The position numbers were made by a program, and so were the translations under genes. Positions 9,097-16,277 of a stretch of DNA of 64,000 nt are shown one piece after another. Position 1 is the stretch's first letter, and the number at the start of each line of letters is the position of its first letter. This DNA comes from an uncultured Oleispira sp. Its GTDB lineage: Bacteria; Pseudomonadota; Gammaproteobacteria; Pseudomonadales; Oceanobacteraceae. The stretch lies in assembly GCA_913061415.1 (NCBI GenBank), contig CAJXUD010000014.1, positions 23,366 through 87,365 of the forward strand, read 5' to 3'. The notes beneath the pieces are model-generated. The model saw nothing but the letters and a program-made list of their open reading frames with translations, ran no database searches and had not been told where the DNA came from.

Positions 9097-9564
9097 TTAG
9101 TCTATTTTAACAAATTGCAGCAGCTCTTCACCTTGCACATCTAAAAACTTAAGTCTTAAGCCATTCAACTCATACGTTTTAATACGGCTAAATTGCTGGT
9201 TAAAACGATCAGCAATATCCATCGGCTGACAATACATGCGCGTACTACCGACTGGGCCAAAAATAATCGACTTATTATCAATAAATTCGATACTACCAAA
9301 AAAGTTGTTACAGCCATCATGGCCGTTCAACGTCATCTCGCGTAAATGAATTTCCAGCCGCGGTCTTTGCGAACGTCCTAATACCAGCGCTTCCCCCGCC
9401 ATGGTTTCTAACGCCCAAATATCATTCAATATTTGGCTAGCGTTAGAATCTTCACCGGATAACTGAGCGATCAAGGCCCCATCGCCTTGGTAAGTATCGT
9501 TCAGCGAGCACGCCGATAAAAACGCCGCCAATAAGATCAATAAGGTTTTAGATACGTTCATCAT
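9097..9564 (-). CDS. META-domain (HslJ-like) lipoprotein
   Basis: 155 residues. A lipoprotein signal ends at Cys19 (LSAC). The mature part is a META/HslJ domain, recognised from LNDIWALETMAGE (about 46-58), HLREMTLNGHDGCNNFFGSIEF (about 72-93) and TRMYCQP (about 107-113). The Cys pair in the GCNN and MYC motifs is typical. The family is linked to heat-shock-induced or motility-related outer-membrane proteins, without a defined biochemical activity. It lies three bases after the MYG1 gene on the same strand and is likely co-transcribed. Confidence 0.85.
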   Translation of the reverse strand: MMNVSKTLLILLAAFLSACSLNDTYQGDGALIAQLSGEDSNASQILNDIWALETMAGEALVLGRSQRPRLEIHLREMTLNGHDGCNNFFGSIEFIDNKSIIFGPVGSTRMYCQPMDIADRFNQQFSRIKTYELNGLRLKFLDVQGEELLQFVKID

Positions 9565-9567
9565 GCA

Positions 9568-10449
9568 TTATTCCTCTAATGCCATCGCAGCCATTTTCAT
9601 CGTGCTGTCAAAAGATGCCGCACCACCGATGAATAAACCGTTATGGCAAAACATAGCATCATCAAGTTGAGTGACGTCTTGTAGTGCTTTATCAGACAAA
9701 CCCGCCCAGGCTTTTGGCAATGATTTACGGTTTTCAAATGAGCCAGGCTCAACAGGAACCGTTTGAATTCTCCACTGACCCGAATCAGAAGGATAAACCA
9801 TAAATAAAGCGTCTTCAGACAAAGCATGTACCGTGCGTTTCCACGGCGTATATTGCTCTAAAACAATCACTCGTGGGTCTTCTGCCTGCTCAATCGCTTT
9901 AGCGACAATCGACTTAGCACTAATACCACCACTGGCCGACGCAATAAATCGCGTTAATACACGAGAAGCAAAGGCAACCGCCTCATCAAAACACACATCG
10001 TAGTGGCTTTCTTCTTCCCAAGTCGGGTTAAACATTGAAATGGTTTGGCTAAGGCTAATGCCCTTAGAAACCCCTTCAGCATGGCCACAATCAATCGCAT
10101 CAATCGTAGACACAAGGCTAGAATCGACCGAGTTAGCAACATCTTGGTTACCACCACAGATTTCTAAACCGTATTTCTTCCAAACCAAACCAAACGAAGA
10201 ATAAGGAATACCATTTTCACGCTCACCCGCACCACCACGCTGATGATGATCAAAACGTCCGGTCTCAGGGTCGTATATACCACCCACATCGATTACTACA
10301 TCAGCCTTGCCAATCACCTCTAAATCACGGGTACGAACAAGGTTAAATGCCGGAAAAATATTCTTCAAAGCGGCAATACTAAAAACATCATCGGCATGAA
10401 AATTACCGTTGTGCGTTGCTATGGTTATATCAGTCATTTTTAGAGTCAT
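9568..10449 (-). CDS. MYG1 family (UPF0160) DHH-like exonuclease/phosphoesterase
   Basis: 293 residues of the MYG1 family. The N-terminal motif HNGNFHADD (residues 13-21) and the DHH triad in RFDHHQ (67-69) form the metal site shared with DHH phosphoesterases. GHAEGVSKG and KAWAGLSDKAL are further family landmarks. The eukaryotic homologue is a 3'-5' RNA exonuclease; the bacterial role is unproven. The start is uncertain: ATG at 10449 or at 10437, and neither has a good ribosome site. The 152 bp upstream hold no gene. Confidence 0.9.
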   Translation of the reverse strand: MTLKMTDITIATHNGNFHADDVFSIAALKNIFPAFNLVRTRDLEVIGKADVVIDVGGIYDPETGRFDHHQRGGAGERENGIPYSSFGLVWKKYGLEICGGNQDVANSVDSSLVSTIDAIDCGHAEGVSKGISLSQTISMFNPTWEEESHYDVCFDEAVAFASRVLTRFIASASGGISAKSIVAKAIEQAEDPRVIVLEQYTPWKRTVHALSEDALFMVYPSDSGQWRIQTVPVEPGSFENRKSLPKAWAGLSDKALQDVTQLDDAMFCHNGLFIGGAASFDSTMKMAAMALEE

Positions 10450-10601
10450 ATAGAAAATAATAAGAAGGCAACACGGGCCAATAACCCGTGTTTTCTGAGA
10501 AGTTGTTCGATGAATTAATACTGAGGATTCTATCGCAATACAGCAGACAAAAACAGCACGATCATTGCCTGCAACAGTGTATTAACGCTAAAAAAACAAA
10601 C

Positions 10602-10991
10602 TTACTGCCCAATCCCTCGAACAAGAGGAAGCTCTTTTTTACCCACGTTTCTCACGTATTTAGCGTCGGGCTGAGGGCCGGTTGTTGAATAAATGACAAC
10701 TTCCATACCTGTCACTTGAATACCGTCTTTACCCGACTTGATGTAGACACCACCGGGAAAGCGCCCCATGGTATTGTGCCAACCCGTATTATTTTCATTT
10801 AGCCAATTCTGCAATTCAGCATGGGCAGGATCGGTTTCTGACAGGCTTATTTTATTCTTGCTGTCGGTTACCACATACGCATCGACGTTGGGTTCCAACT
10901 GAATATCAATGGTTTCGGTGCACCCAGATATTAATAATAAGGAGGCCAAAAAAGTAAATAACGCGATGGAAGTAAAGGGAGTTTTAGTCAT
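10602..10991 (-). CDS. Small lipoprotein of unknown function
   Basis: 129 residues when started at the ATG at 10991, which is preceded by GAGAG about ten bases upstream; the longer frame from 11030 has no such support. A lipoprotein signal ends at Cys24 (ISGC). The mature part has the pattern of a small beta-rich periplasmic domain (GVYIKSGKDGIQVTGMEVVIYS). No family is recognised. It follows kptA at a distance of about 100 bp and has its own leader. Confidence 0.75.
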   Translation of the reverse strand: MTKTPFTSIALFTFLASLLLISGCTETIDIQLEPNVDAYVVTDSKNKISLSETDPAHAELQNWLNENNTGWHNTMGRFPGGVYIKSGKDGIQVTGMEVVIYSTTGPQPDAKYVRNVGKKELPLVRGIGQ

Positions 10992-11095
10992 GGTATACGG
11001 CTCTCTATCAACATTACCGATACGATACATGAAATTGCAGTCTCCATGGGCTGATATACATCAATAACTGAATAATAAAGACTCATGAGTTATAC

Positions 11096-11662
11096 CTAAG
11101 CAACAATCGATAGAGCACGAGTTCCAATCTGATCTGCCAAAACTACGTTATCGTTACCCTCAAAAAAATGGCTGCCCTCTTTAACGGCTACTTCGGTATT
11201 AATAACGAGCAAGACTGGCTTTTTGCACTTTCGTCGCCCCACTTCTAAAGCGATCTCTTTATTCGGTGACAAATGCACATATTGCCTGCCCATGGGCAAC
11301 AGGCCTTGCTGCATAATGCTCAAGGCCGCTTCTGGGCTAGTGGCATGATAAAGCGCCATTGATGTATCAGGCACATATTCTGTCTTGGCTATCAAGCCCG
11401 GTAAAGAGTGCCCATATGATGCACGAACTTTACCATCGACTATTTCGTGGCGTGTCTTTTCTGAACTTGCAATCATCTGTGCGATATCTTCTACGGTAAT
11501 CAAAGGTAGCACTTGATCCAATGCGCCGTTAATGGCTGTTAAGATATCAACCAGTTTAACAAAACCTTGATCGTCCAATTCCAGTTCGTATAACCAAGGC
11601 TCATGACGCAATGCATGAGACAAAGTTTGACTTAATAACTTCTGCTGCTTTTTAGTTAACAT
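11096..11662 (-). CDS. kptA: RNA 2'-phosphotransferase KptA/Tpt1
   Basis: 188 residues matching the KptA/Tpt1 family along its length: LSHALRHEPW (residues about 12-21, catalytic Arg-His), RASYGHS (about 81-87), LYHATS (about 101-106), YVHLSPN (about 125-131). Tpt1 removes an internal 2'-phosphate from RNA using NAD+, producing ADP-ribose 1'',2''-cyclic phosphate. In fungi this completes tRNA splicing; bacteria generally lack 2'-phosphate-producing tRNA ligases, so its bacterial substrate is an open question. No RNA ligase gene is near. The upstream gap to the gene behind it is 29 bp. Confidence 0.92.
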   Translation of the reverse strand: MLTKKQQKLLSQTLSHALRHEPWLYELELDDQGFVKLVDILTAINGALDQVLPLITVEDIAQMIASSEKTRHEIVDGKVRASYGHSLPGLIAKTEYVPDTSMALYHATSPEAALSIMQQGLLPMGRQYVHLSPNKEIALEVGRRKCKKPVLLVINTEVAVKEGSHFFEGNDNVVLADQIGTRALSIVA

Positions 11663-11691
11663 TAACCATTCTGCACTAGGTGATACTTCTA

Positions 11692-12285
11692 TTATGAATT
11701 AGGAGACAAATTAAAAATTTCATTATGGAATGTTCCATAATTCATTTTCCTAGGTAGGTTACGGCTATATTGTAGGCCACCGAATTGATCTTCTATATAA
11801 CACTGAAACGACCCTTTAGGATGCTTTTCCCATTCACCAATAGCATGCAGGGTAGTGAAGTCTTCTAACATTTTGAAGTGGTGCGGCCAGCTATCAAATG
11901 GCCTTTCAAATAATAGATGACTATCGATTAAGCCTTTAAGCTCTTCTCGCCCCGGATAGCCGCCTATCAAAAGTAGATGATGAGAAAATAACGATAATAC
12001 TTGCTCTGGTATTAAACTTCGGCAAATTGGACCAAAATAACCTATATCATTATCTCGCCCCCAAAAGCGACTATAAAGCAGCGCTTCTTCGGCATAAACA
12101 TCGGTAATATAATCACTGTCTTTTTTATCTTGATGCCGATCTTTAAATAAACCTTTTACTTGCAGCATGGATTGCGGATGTAAATCAGGTTCAAACTGCG
12201 CAAGCTCAATACACGCGCGATACTGCCAAACCCGACAAGGGGTTAATGCACACCAGCCTAGATAAACATTATCAAATTCATCCAA
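11692..12285 (-). pseudogene. Unrecognised ORF, probably 5'-truncated by the adjacent IS element
   Basis: 197 codons, no recognisable family. The frame opens at a TTG directly after an in-frame TGA, nine bases from the inverted repeat of the IS4-type element, with no ribosome site and no room for a promoter. The internal coding pattern looks real: no frameshift, and aromatic-rich stretches such as SRFWGRDNDIGYFGP and HHLLLIGGYPGREEL. The simplest reading is that insertion removed the native 5' end. A short but complete gene expressed from the element cannot be excluded. The stop codon lies 29 bp upstream of kptA. Confidence 0.55.
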
Positions 12286-12293
12286 TCAAGGCA

Positions 12294-12344
12294 ATCAAGG
12301 GGTCAGAGTAGAATGCCACTAAGTTAAGCCATCCTTGGGTGGCT
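12294..12344 (+). repeat. Left terminal inverted repeat of the IS4-type element
   Basis: Pairs with 13798-13848 in inverse orientation, with four mismatches in 51 bases by eye. It contains the TAA stop of the transposase gene (complement of 12324-12326). Confidence 0.82.
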
Positions 12345-13751
12345 TGCCCTTATCAAATCTAATTTCAATTCAGCCCTAGGATTGACCATAAGCTTAAATG
12401 GCTTAGGCCTTCTCTTTATAACTCTAGGCTCGACCCTGTTTTCACGTTTAAAAAGCACACTTTCACTGATTGCTTTTAATAACTTTGGCAATAAATTCAA
12501 TGCATTTTTTTCACGAAAAGCATGTGTAAAGCCAAGCAATATTTGCTGACATGATTTAAAGCTGATGTCATCTGGGTTAATTTTCTTCTTAGTACCATTA
12601 TATGCCAGTCGTTTAAGTGAATTGTAAACGATGAAGTACATCAGCATTTCTTTCTCTACCATATCAGGTGTTTTGCAGCGTAATATATCCATTCCCAAAG
12701 TGGTTTTTAAGTCTCTAAAATACAATTCTACATTCCATCTTTTTAAGTACACTTTTTTTATTTCTTCTGCAGGATACTTATTATGATCTAGTAGAGTAGT
12801 GACAATATAAAAATCTTTCGGGCGATACCCCGGAATGTCCATTTTCACTTTAATCTGCCTAACTGGGATAGAGCTAGGGTACTTATTCCATTCATTTGAG
12901 TTATCGTAAGTTCGATTTTTAGCTGTTTTATTCCAAGTAACCAGCAAGTCATTTTCACCTAGAATTTTATTCGCATCCTGAATTTTTACAGGCTTTCTTT
13001 TTGCCAGCCCTACAATAGAATCAACTCCCATTGTTTTAAGGTTAACCATGTCTGCAAAGCAAACAAAACCCTTATCTCCTAGGAATATATCGTTGCTTTT
13101 AAAAATCCCAAATTGCTTTCTGAACAGTGGGAGTTCATGTGATTTTTTATTGCCGACTCGGTAGCTTAGGGCGACACCTGAATAAAGATCGAAGCAAGCA
13201 CATATACGAGCCTGCGGAAACCCACATCCAATTTTCTGCCCTAGAGGTTGTGGGAAATCGGTTTGATTAGCCTGTGTGTCAGCCATGGATACTCCTGTTC
13301 CATCAGCAACAATAACTCTTCTCCCACCAAGTAGTGAATTGCTTTTTATTGTGGGCTCTGGTGTAATTTGAAATATTGATTTTAGCAACTCTACTGGTAA
13401 TTTTTTTCGCGCCTGACAGTAAGCAGATGTGGAGTTTGAAGGCAAAGCTTTATCTCTAATAAGTAGTGACGCTCTAAGTTGATTAACAACCGACTGGCAG
13501 CCACCATCAGGATTGAGGAGCTGATAAAAAAATCCCCAAAATGTATTCTCTAAGCTAAACAGACGTTTTCGTGTGCCTTTTTTGAACTTATCATCAAAAC
13601 TTGATTTAGGGATGTAACGAGATAATATATTGCTTAGATCCGTGATAGAGCGTGCCTGAATCAAACGTTCATTATCCAAATATTTTTGTATCTCTGTTTT
13701 TGGTTTTTTTCTTAAAGTGGGTAGATGCCAGCCGGGGAATAACGGGGTCAT
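12324..13751 (-). CDS. IS4-family DDE transposase
   Basis: 475 residues from the ATG at 13751 (a TTG two codons upstream is also possible). It carries the IS4 YREK signature in VYLKRWNVELYFRDLKTTLG: Y, two residues, R, three, E, six, K, exactly the expected spacing. The earlier catalytic aspartates are in VADGTG and FLGDKGF. An N-terminal IS4 domain (about residues 20-130) precedes the catalytic core. No frameshift or internal stop is seen, so the element may be active. The length is normal for the family. Confidence 0.92.
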   Translation of the reverse strand: MTPLFPGWHLPTLRKKPKTEIQKYLDNERLIQARSITDLSNILSRYIPKSSFDDKFKKGTRKRLFSLENTFWGFFYQLLNPDGGCQSVVNQLRASLLIRDKALPSNSTSAYCQARKKLPVELLKSIFQITPEPTIKSNSLLGGRRVIVADGTGVSMADTQANQTDFPQPLGQKIGCGFPQARICACFDLYSGVALSYRVGNKKSHELPLFRKQFGIFKSNDIFLGDKGFVCFADMVNLKTMGVDSIVGLAKRKPVKIQDANKILGENDLLVTWNKTAKNRTYDNSNEWNKYPSSIPVRQIKVKMDIPGYRPKDFYIVTTLLDHNKYPAEEIKKVYLKRWNVELYFRDLKTTLGMDILRCKTPDMVEKEMLMYFIVYNSLKRLAYNGTKKKINPDDISFKSCQQILLGFTHAFREKNALNLLPKLLKAISESVLFKRENRVEPRVIKRRPKPFKLMVNPRAELKLDLIRASHPRMA

Positions 13752-13797
13752 AAGCAAGATTTAGGTGATTAAGTATAGGGATTATTTTATCACTTTT

Positions 13798-13848
13798 AAC
13801 CACCCAAAGAAGGCTTAACTTAGTGGCATTCCACTCTGACCCCTTGAT
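13798..13848 (-). repeat. Right terminal inverted repeat of the IS4-type element
   Basis: Partner of the left repeat. The outermost bases read ACTCTGACCCCTTGAT on the plus strand, and only ten bases separate it from the next copy of the same 16-mer at 13859. Confidence 0.82.
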
Positions 13849-13858
13849 CGGCGCTTAA

Positions 13859-13881
13859 ATCAAGGGGTCAGAGTACTTGAT
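13859..13881 (+). repeat. REP-like hairpin at the 3' end of the RAYT gene
   Basis: An imperfect palindrome with ATCAAG and CTTGAT arms around the asymmetric head GGGTCAGAGTA. The RAYT stop codon (complement of 13868-13870) lies inside it. Inverted copies lie on the other side of the RAYT gene at 14662-14677 and 14701-14716. Confidence 0.8.
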
Positions 13882-14575
13882 TCTTCAAAAACGCTAAAGA
13901 CTTACGATCCCCGCCATGCTTATCACGACTGATACCTATTTTTTCTTCTATCTTTTTCTTGAATCGATCATCACCTAGAACCCACTCTTTTGAAAGCGCT
14001 GCCCTTATTTCGTTTAAATCCAACTCAGGCATCAGGTCTTTAAATAAACTTCGATAAATCTGTTGTCTTTTTTCACTGTTTTTATCAAGCTTTAGATATT
14101 CATTATGCGGCGTTATTAATTTTATTTGGCGACCCACCCCGTTATGTTGAAAACTAGACCACGGGTATTCACTTGCGTGGACGACCATACCTGCACGTAC
14201 TGGATTCAATTCAATATATCGATACACCGTTAATAAGTACCGTTCTGTTTCTACAACACTAGATTTGAATCTACCCTCCCATAAAGTACCTGTACGTTGA
14301 TGCGCAGAATTAAAATAACGAACATATTTACGCCCCAAACTTTGCATCATTCGACTTATGTCGCCATCGCCCATTGGCGTCACCAATATGTGTACATGAT
14401 TCGTCATTAAAACGTAGGCATGAATGGCTACACCCGATGATTCTGCCGAGTCTTTTAGATACGTTAAATACGTTGCGTAATCTTGTTCGGTGTAGAAACA
14501 AGGTTCACGGTTATTACCACGCTGAACAATGTGATATGAACATCCTTGTATAAATATACGAGGTAGGCGCGCCAT
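13868..14575 (-). CDS. REP-associated tyrosine transposase (RAYT, Y1_Tnp)
   Basis: 235 residues of the IS200/IS605-like Y1 transposase superfamily, RAYT branch. The HUH metal motif is HVH at 60-62 (LMTNHVHILVTP); the RAYT signatures RTGTLWEGRFKSSVVE (about 94-109) and YRYIELNPVRAGM (about 118-130) follow, the latter region carrying the candidate catalytic tyrosine. The start ATG has AAGGA seven bases upstream. RAYTs recognise and spread REP hairpins; REP-like copies flank the gene in inverted orientation, as expected. A C-terminal basic region with RDKHGGDRKSLAFL is typical of the longer RAYT group. Confidence 0.9.
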   Translation of the reverse strand: MARLPRIFIQGCSYHIVQRGNNREPCFYTEQDYATYLTYLKDSAESSGVAIHAYVLMTNHVHILVTPMGDGDISRMMQSLGRKYVRYFNSAHQRTGTLWEGRFKSSVVETERYLLTVYRYIELNPVRAGMVVHASEYPWSSFQHNGVGRQIKLITPHNEYLKLDKNSEKRQQIYRSLFKDLMPELDLNEIRAALSKEWVLGDDRFKKKIEEKIGISRDKHGGDRKSLAFLKNQVL

Positions 14576-14639
14576 TAGAAATTCCTTTTCTAAATAATAG
14601 TCACGCCTATAAAATCAGTTTAGCTTTCAGCAATCAATC

Positions 14640-14795
14640 AGGTAAAAGTCTAAAATCAAGCACTCTGACCCCTTGATGAGGTAAAAGTCTAAAATCAAGC
14701 ACTCTGACCCCTTGATGGACCCCTTGATGACCACCCCTTGATGACCACCCCTTGATGACCCTTGAGGTGACCCCTTGATGGATGGACCCCTTGGT
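14640..14795. repeat. REP-like array: two 39-bp repeats followed by degenerate units
   Basis: Two exact 39-bp tandem copies (14640-14678 and 14679-14717) each hold an inverted copy of the 16-mer ATCAAGGGGTCAGAGT and its ATCAAG/CTTGAT palindrome. They are followed by five shorter units with core ACCCCTTGAT or ACCCCTTGGT, starting at 14719, 14733, 14747, 14770 and 14785 (spacings of 14, 14, 23 and 15). The array ends just short of the amtB terminator. The open frames that cross it are products of the repeats, not genes. Confidence 0.88.
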
Positions 14796-14802
14796 GAGGG
14801 CA

Positions 14803-14829
14803 TAAAAAAGGCCAGCAAAAGCTGACCTT
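14803..14829 (-). terminator. Terminator of amtB
   Basis: On the minus strand AAGGTCAGC, a TTTT loop and GCTGGCCTT form a 9-bp stem with one wobble pair, followed by a T run. It sits 28 bp past the amtB stop. Confidence 0.8.
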
Positions 14830-14856
14830 AATTCAAGCACTAATATCAAACATTCA

Positions 14857-16095
14857 TTAATCGTCTGAATTAGCACCAATTTTATGGATCGACAAATCAG
14901 CACCGTTAAACTCAGATTCTTCATCTAAGCGAATACCTACAATTTTATCGACTAAGCCGTAAACGATAAAGCCACCGGTCAAAGCAACAGCTACACCGGT
15001 TAGCGAACCAATTAGCTGAGACATAAAGCTCACGCCGCCCATTCCGCCGAAGGCTTCTAAGCCAAAGATACCAGCTGCAATACCGCCCCATAAACCACAC
15101 AAACCGTGCAATGGCCATACACCTAATACATCATCAAATTTAGGAAATTTGTTTTGTACATACGTAAAAGCAAATACGAACAGACCACCGGCCAGCGCAC
15201 CCACGAATAACGCACCAATAGGATGCATTACATCAGAGCCTGCGCATACAGCAACCAAACCCGCTAGCGGACCGTTATGAATAAAGCCTGGATCTTTCTT
15301 ACCCACAACCATCGCCGATATCGTTCCGCCAACCATCGCCATTAAGCTATTTACGGCAACTAAGCCCGAAATGCCTTCAATTGTTTGTGCTGACATCACG
15401 TTAAAACCAAACCAACCAACGGCTAAGATCCAAGCACCTAAAGCTAAAAACGGAATATTTGAAGGTGCGAAAGCAACTACTCGGCCATCACGATAACGGC
15501 CCTTACGAGAACCCAATATCAAGATCGCGGCAAAACCAATCCAACCACCCACACCATGAACAACAACTGAACCCGCAAAATCATGGAAGCCTGCACCATA
15601 AGTTGCTTCTAACCACCCTTGAAAGTTGAAGCCTAAAACCGTATTACCATTCCAGATAATGCCTTCAAAAAATGGATAAACCAAAGCAACGATCATCGAG
15701 GAGGCAATCAGCATCGGGTAGAACTTAGCACGCTCTGCAACACCGCCAGATACGATGGCAGGAATGGCGGCCGCGAAGGTTAATAGAAAGAAGAATTTAA
15801 CCAACTCATAACCATTCTTTTCAACTAACTCATTAGCGCCGACTAAAAAATCCATGCCATAGGCGATTTGATAACCGACAAAGAAATACGCAATGGTTGA
15901 AATACCGAAGTCGGTTAAGATTTTAACCAAGGCATTCACTTGGTTCTTATGGCGGACGGTTCCTACTTCTAAGAAGGCAAAGCCTGCGTGCATGGCTAAT
16001 ACCATGATCGCCCCTAGTAGAATGAACATCGTATTTGAACTTTGAACTAAAGTTTCAACCGCACTCGATACACTTGCTATATTTTCTGTCGCCAC
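14857..16095 (-). CDS. amtB: Ammonium transporter AmtB
   Basis: 412 residues, about 11 membrane segments, Amt/MEP/Rh family. Pore landmarks are FHDFAGSVVVHGVGG (Asp and first pore His) and WPLHGLCGLWGG (second pore His). No separate signal peptide is obvious; the N-terminus is a short polar stretch before the first helix. The start is GTG at 16095, with AAGGGG eight bases upstream. A sigma-54-type promoter lies about 70 bp upstream, consistent with NtrC control. No glnK (PII) gene is adjacent, unlike the common glnK-amtB arrangement; the downstream side is occupied by REP repeats and mobile elements. Confidence 0.95.
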   Translation of the reverse strand: MATENIASVSSAVETLVQSSNTMFILLGAIMVLAMHAGFAFLEVGTVRHKNQVNALVKILTDFGISTIAYFFVGYQIAYGMDFLVGANELVEKNGYELVKFFFLLTFAAAIPAIVSGGVAERAKFYPMLIASSMIVALVYPFFEGIIWNGNTVLGFNFQGWLEATYGAGFHDFAGSVVVHGVGGWIGFAAILILGSRKGRYRDGRVVAFAPSNIPFLALGAWILAVGWFGFNVMSAQTIEGISGLVAVNSLMAMVGGTISAMVVGKKDPGFIHNGPLAGLVAVCAGSDVMHPIGALFVGALAGGLFVFAFTYVQNKFPKFDDVLGVWPLHGLCGLWGGIAAGIFGLEAFGGMGGVSFMSQLIGSLTGVAVALTGGFIVYGLVDKIVGIRLDEESEFNGADLSIHKIGANSDD

Positions 16096-16165
16096 GTTAA
16101 GGCCCCTTTACACATTTTTATAAAGCCTAGCGATCAAACCAGACAATGACTATTTAGCTAGACAA

Positions 16166-16181
16166 AGCAGGTATCGTACCA
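16166..16181 (-). promoter_or_regulatory. Sigma-54 promoter of amtB
   Basis: The minus strand reads TGGTACGATACCTGCT. It carries the -24 GG and -12 GC elements exactly ten bases apart and matches the TGGCAC-N5-TTGCW consensus at most positions. The -12 element is about 70 bp from the amtB start. Nitrogen-limited control of amtB by sigma-54/NtrC is well established in related bacteria. No NtrC site was identified here. Confidence 0.72.
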
Positions 16182-16210
16182 GTTTGTCATCATTGGCAAA
16201 ATTCGAAGCA

Positions 16211-16253
16211 AAAAAAAGCGCTTCATTTCTGTGCAATGACAGTAATGAAGCGC
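16211..16253 (-). terminator. Terminator of rlmKL
   Basis: A 10-bp perfect stem (GCGCTTCATT / AATGAAGCGC) with a 16-base loop is followed on the minus strand by seven T. It lies 25 bp past the rlmKL stop codon. Confidence 0.82.
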
Positions 16254-16277
16254 CCTAGAAAGAAGCCTAGTATTTTA

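Larger units (their letters stand above)
12294..13848 (-). mobile_element. IS4-family insertion sequence with 51-bp inverted repeats
   Basis: About 1,555 bp bounded by imperfect inverted repeats, 47 of 51 bases matching by eye. The ends read ATCAAGGGGTCAGAGT, then an A or G, then GAATGCCACTAAGTTAAGCC and a weaker inner part. The single transposase gene fills the interior, and its stop codon lies inside the left repeat. No target-site duplication is evident. The outer 16 bases of both ends are identical to the REP-like repeats around the neighbouring RAYT gene, so the true outer edge could lie a few bases inside the boundary given. Confidence 0.8.

Noticed and set aside
10488..10688. 66-codon plus-strand ORF
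   Set aside because: It overlaps the lipoprotein gene on the other strand, with no family or ribosome site.
12324..13751. Frameshifted or truncated IS4 transposase
   Set aside because: The reading frame is complete and all catalytic motifs are intact.
14640..14795. Repeat array as a CRISPR
   Set aside because: Repeats are tandem without unique spacers of constant length, units decay in length, and no cas genes are near. REP-like hairpins next to a RAYT explain it.
14627..14924. 63- and 96-codon ORFs over the REP array
   Set aside because: They are created by the repeats, contain repeated SSRGGHQG-type motifs and overlap the amtB terminator and 3' end; no ribosome sites.
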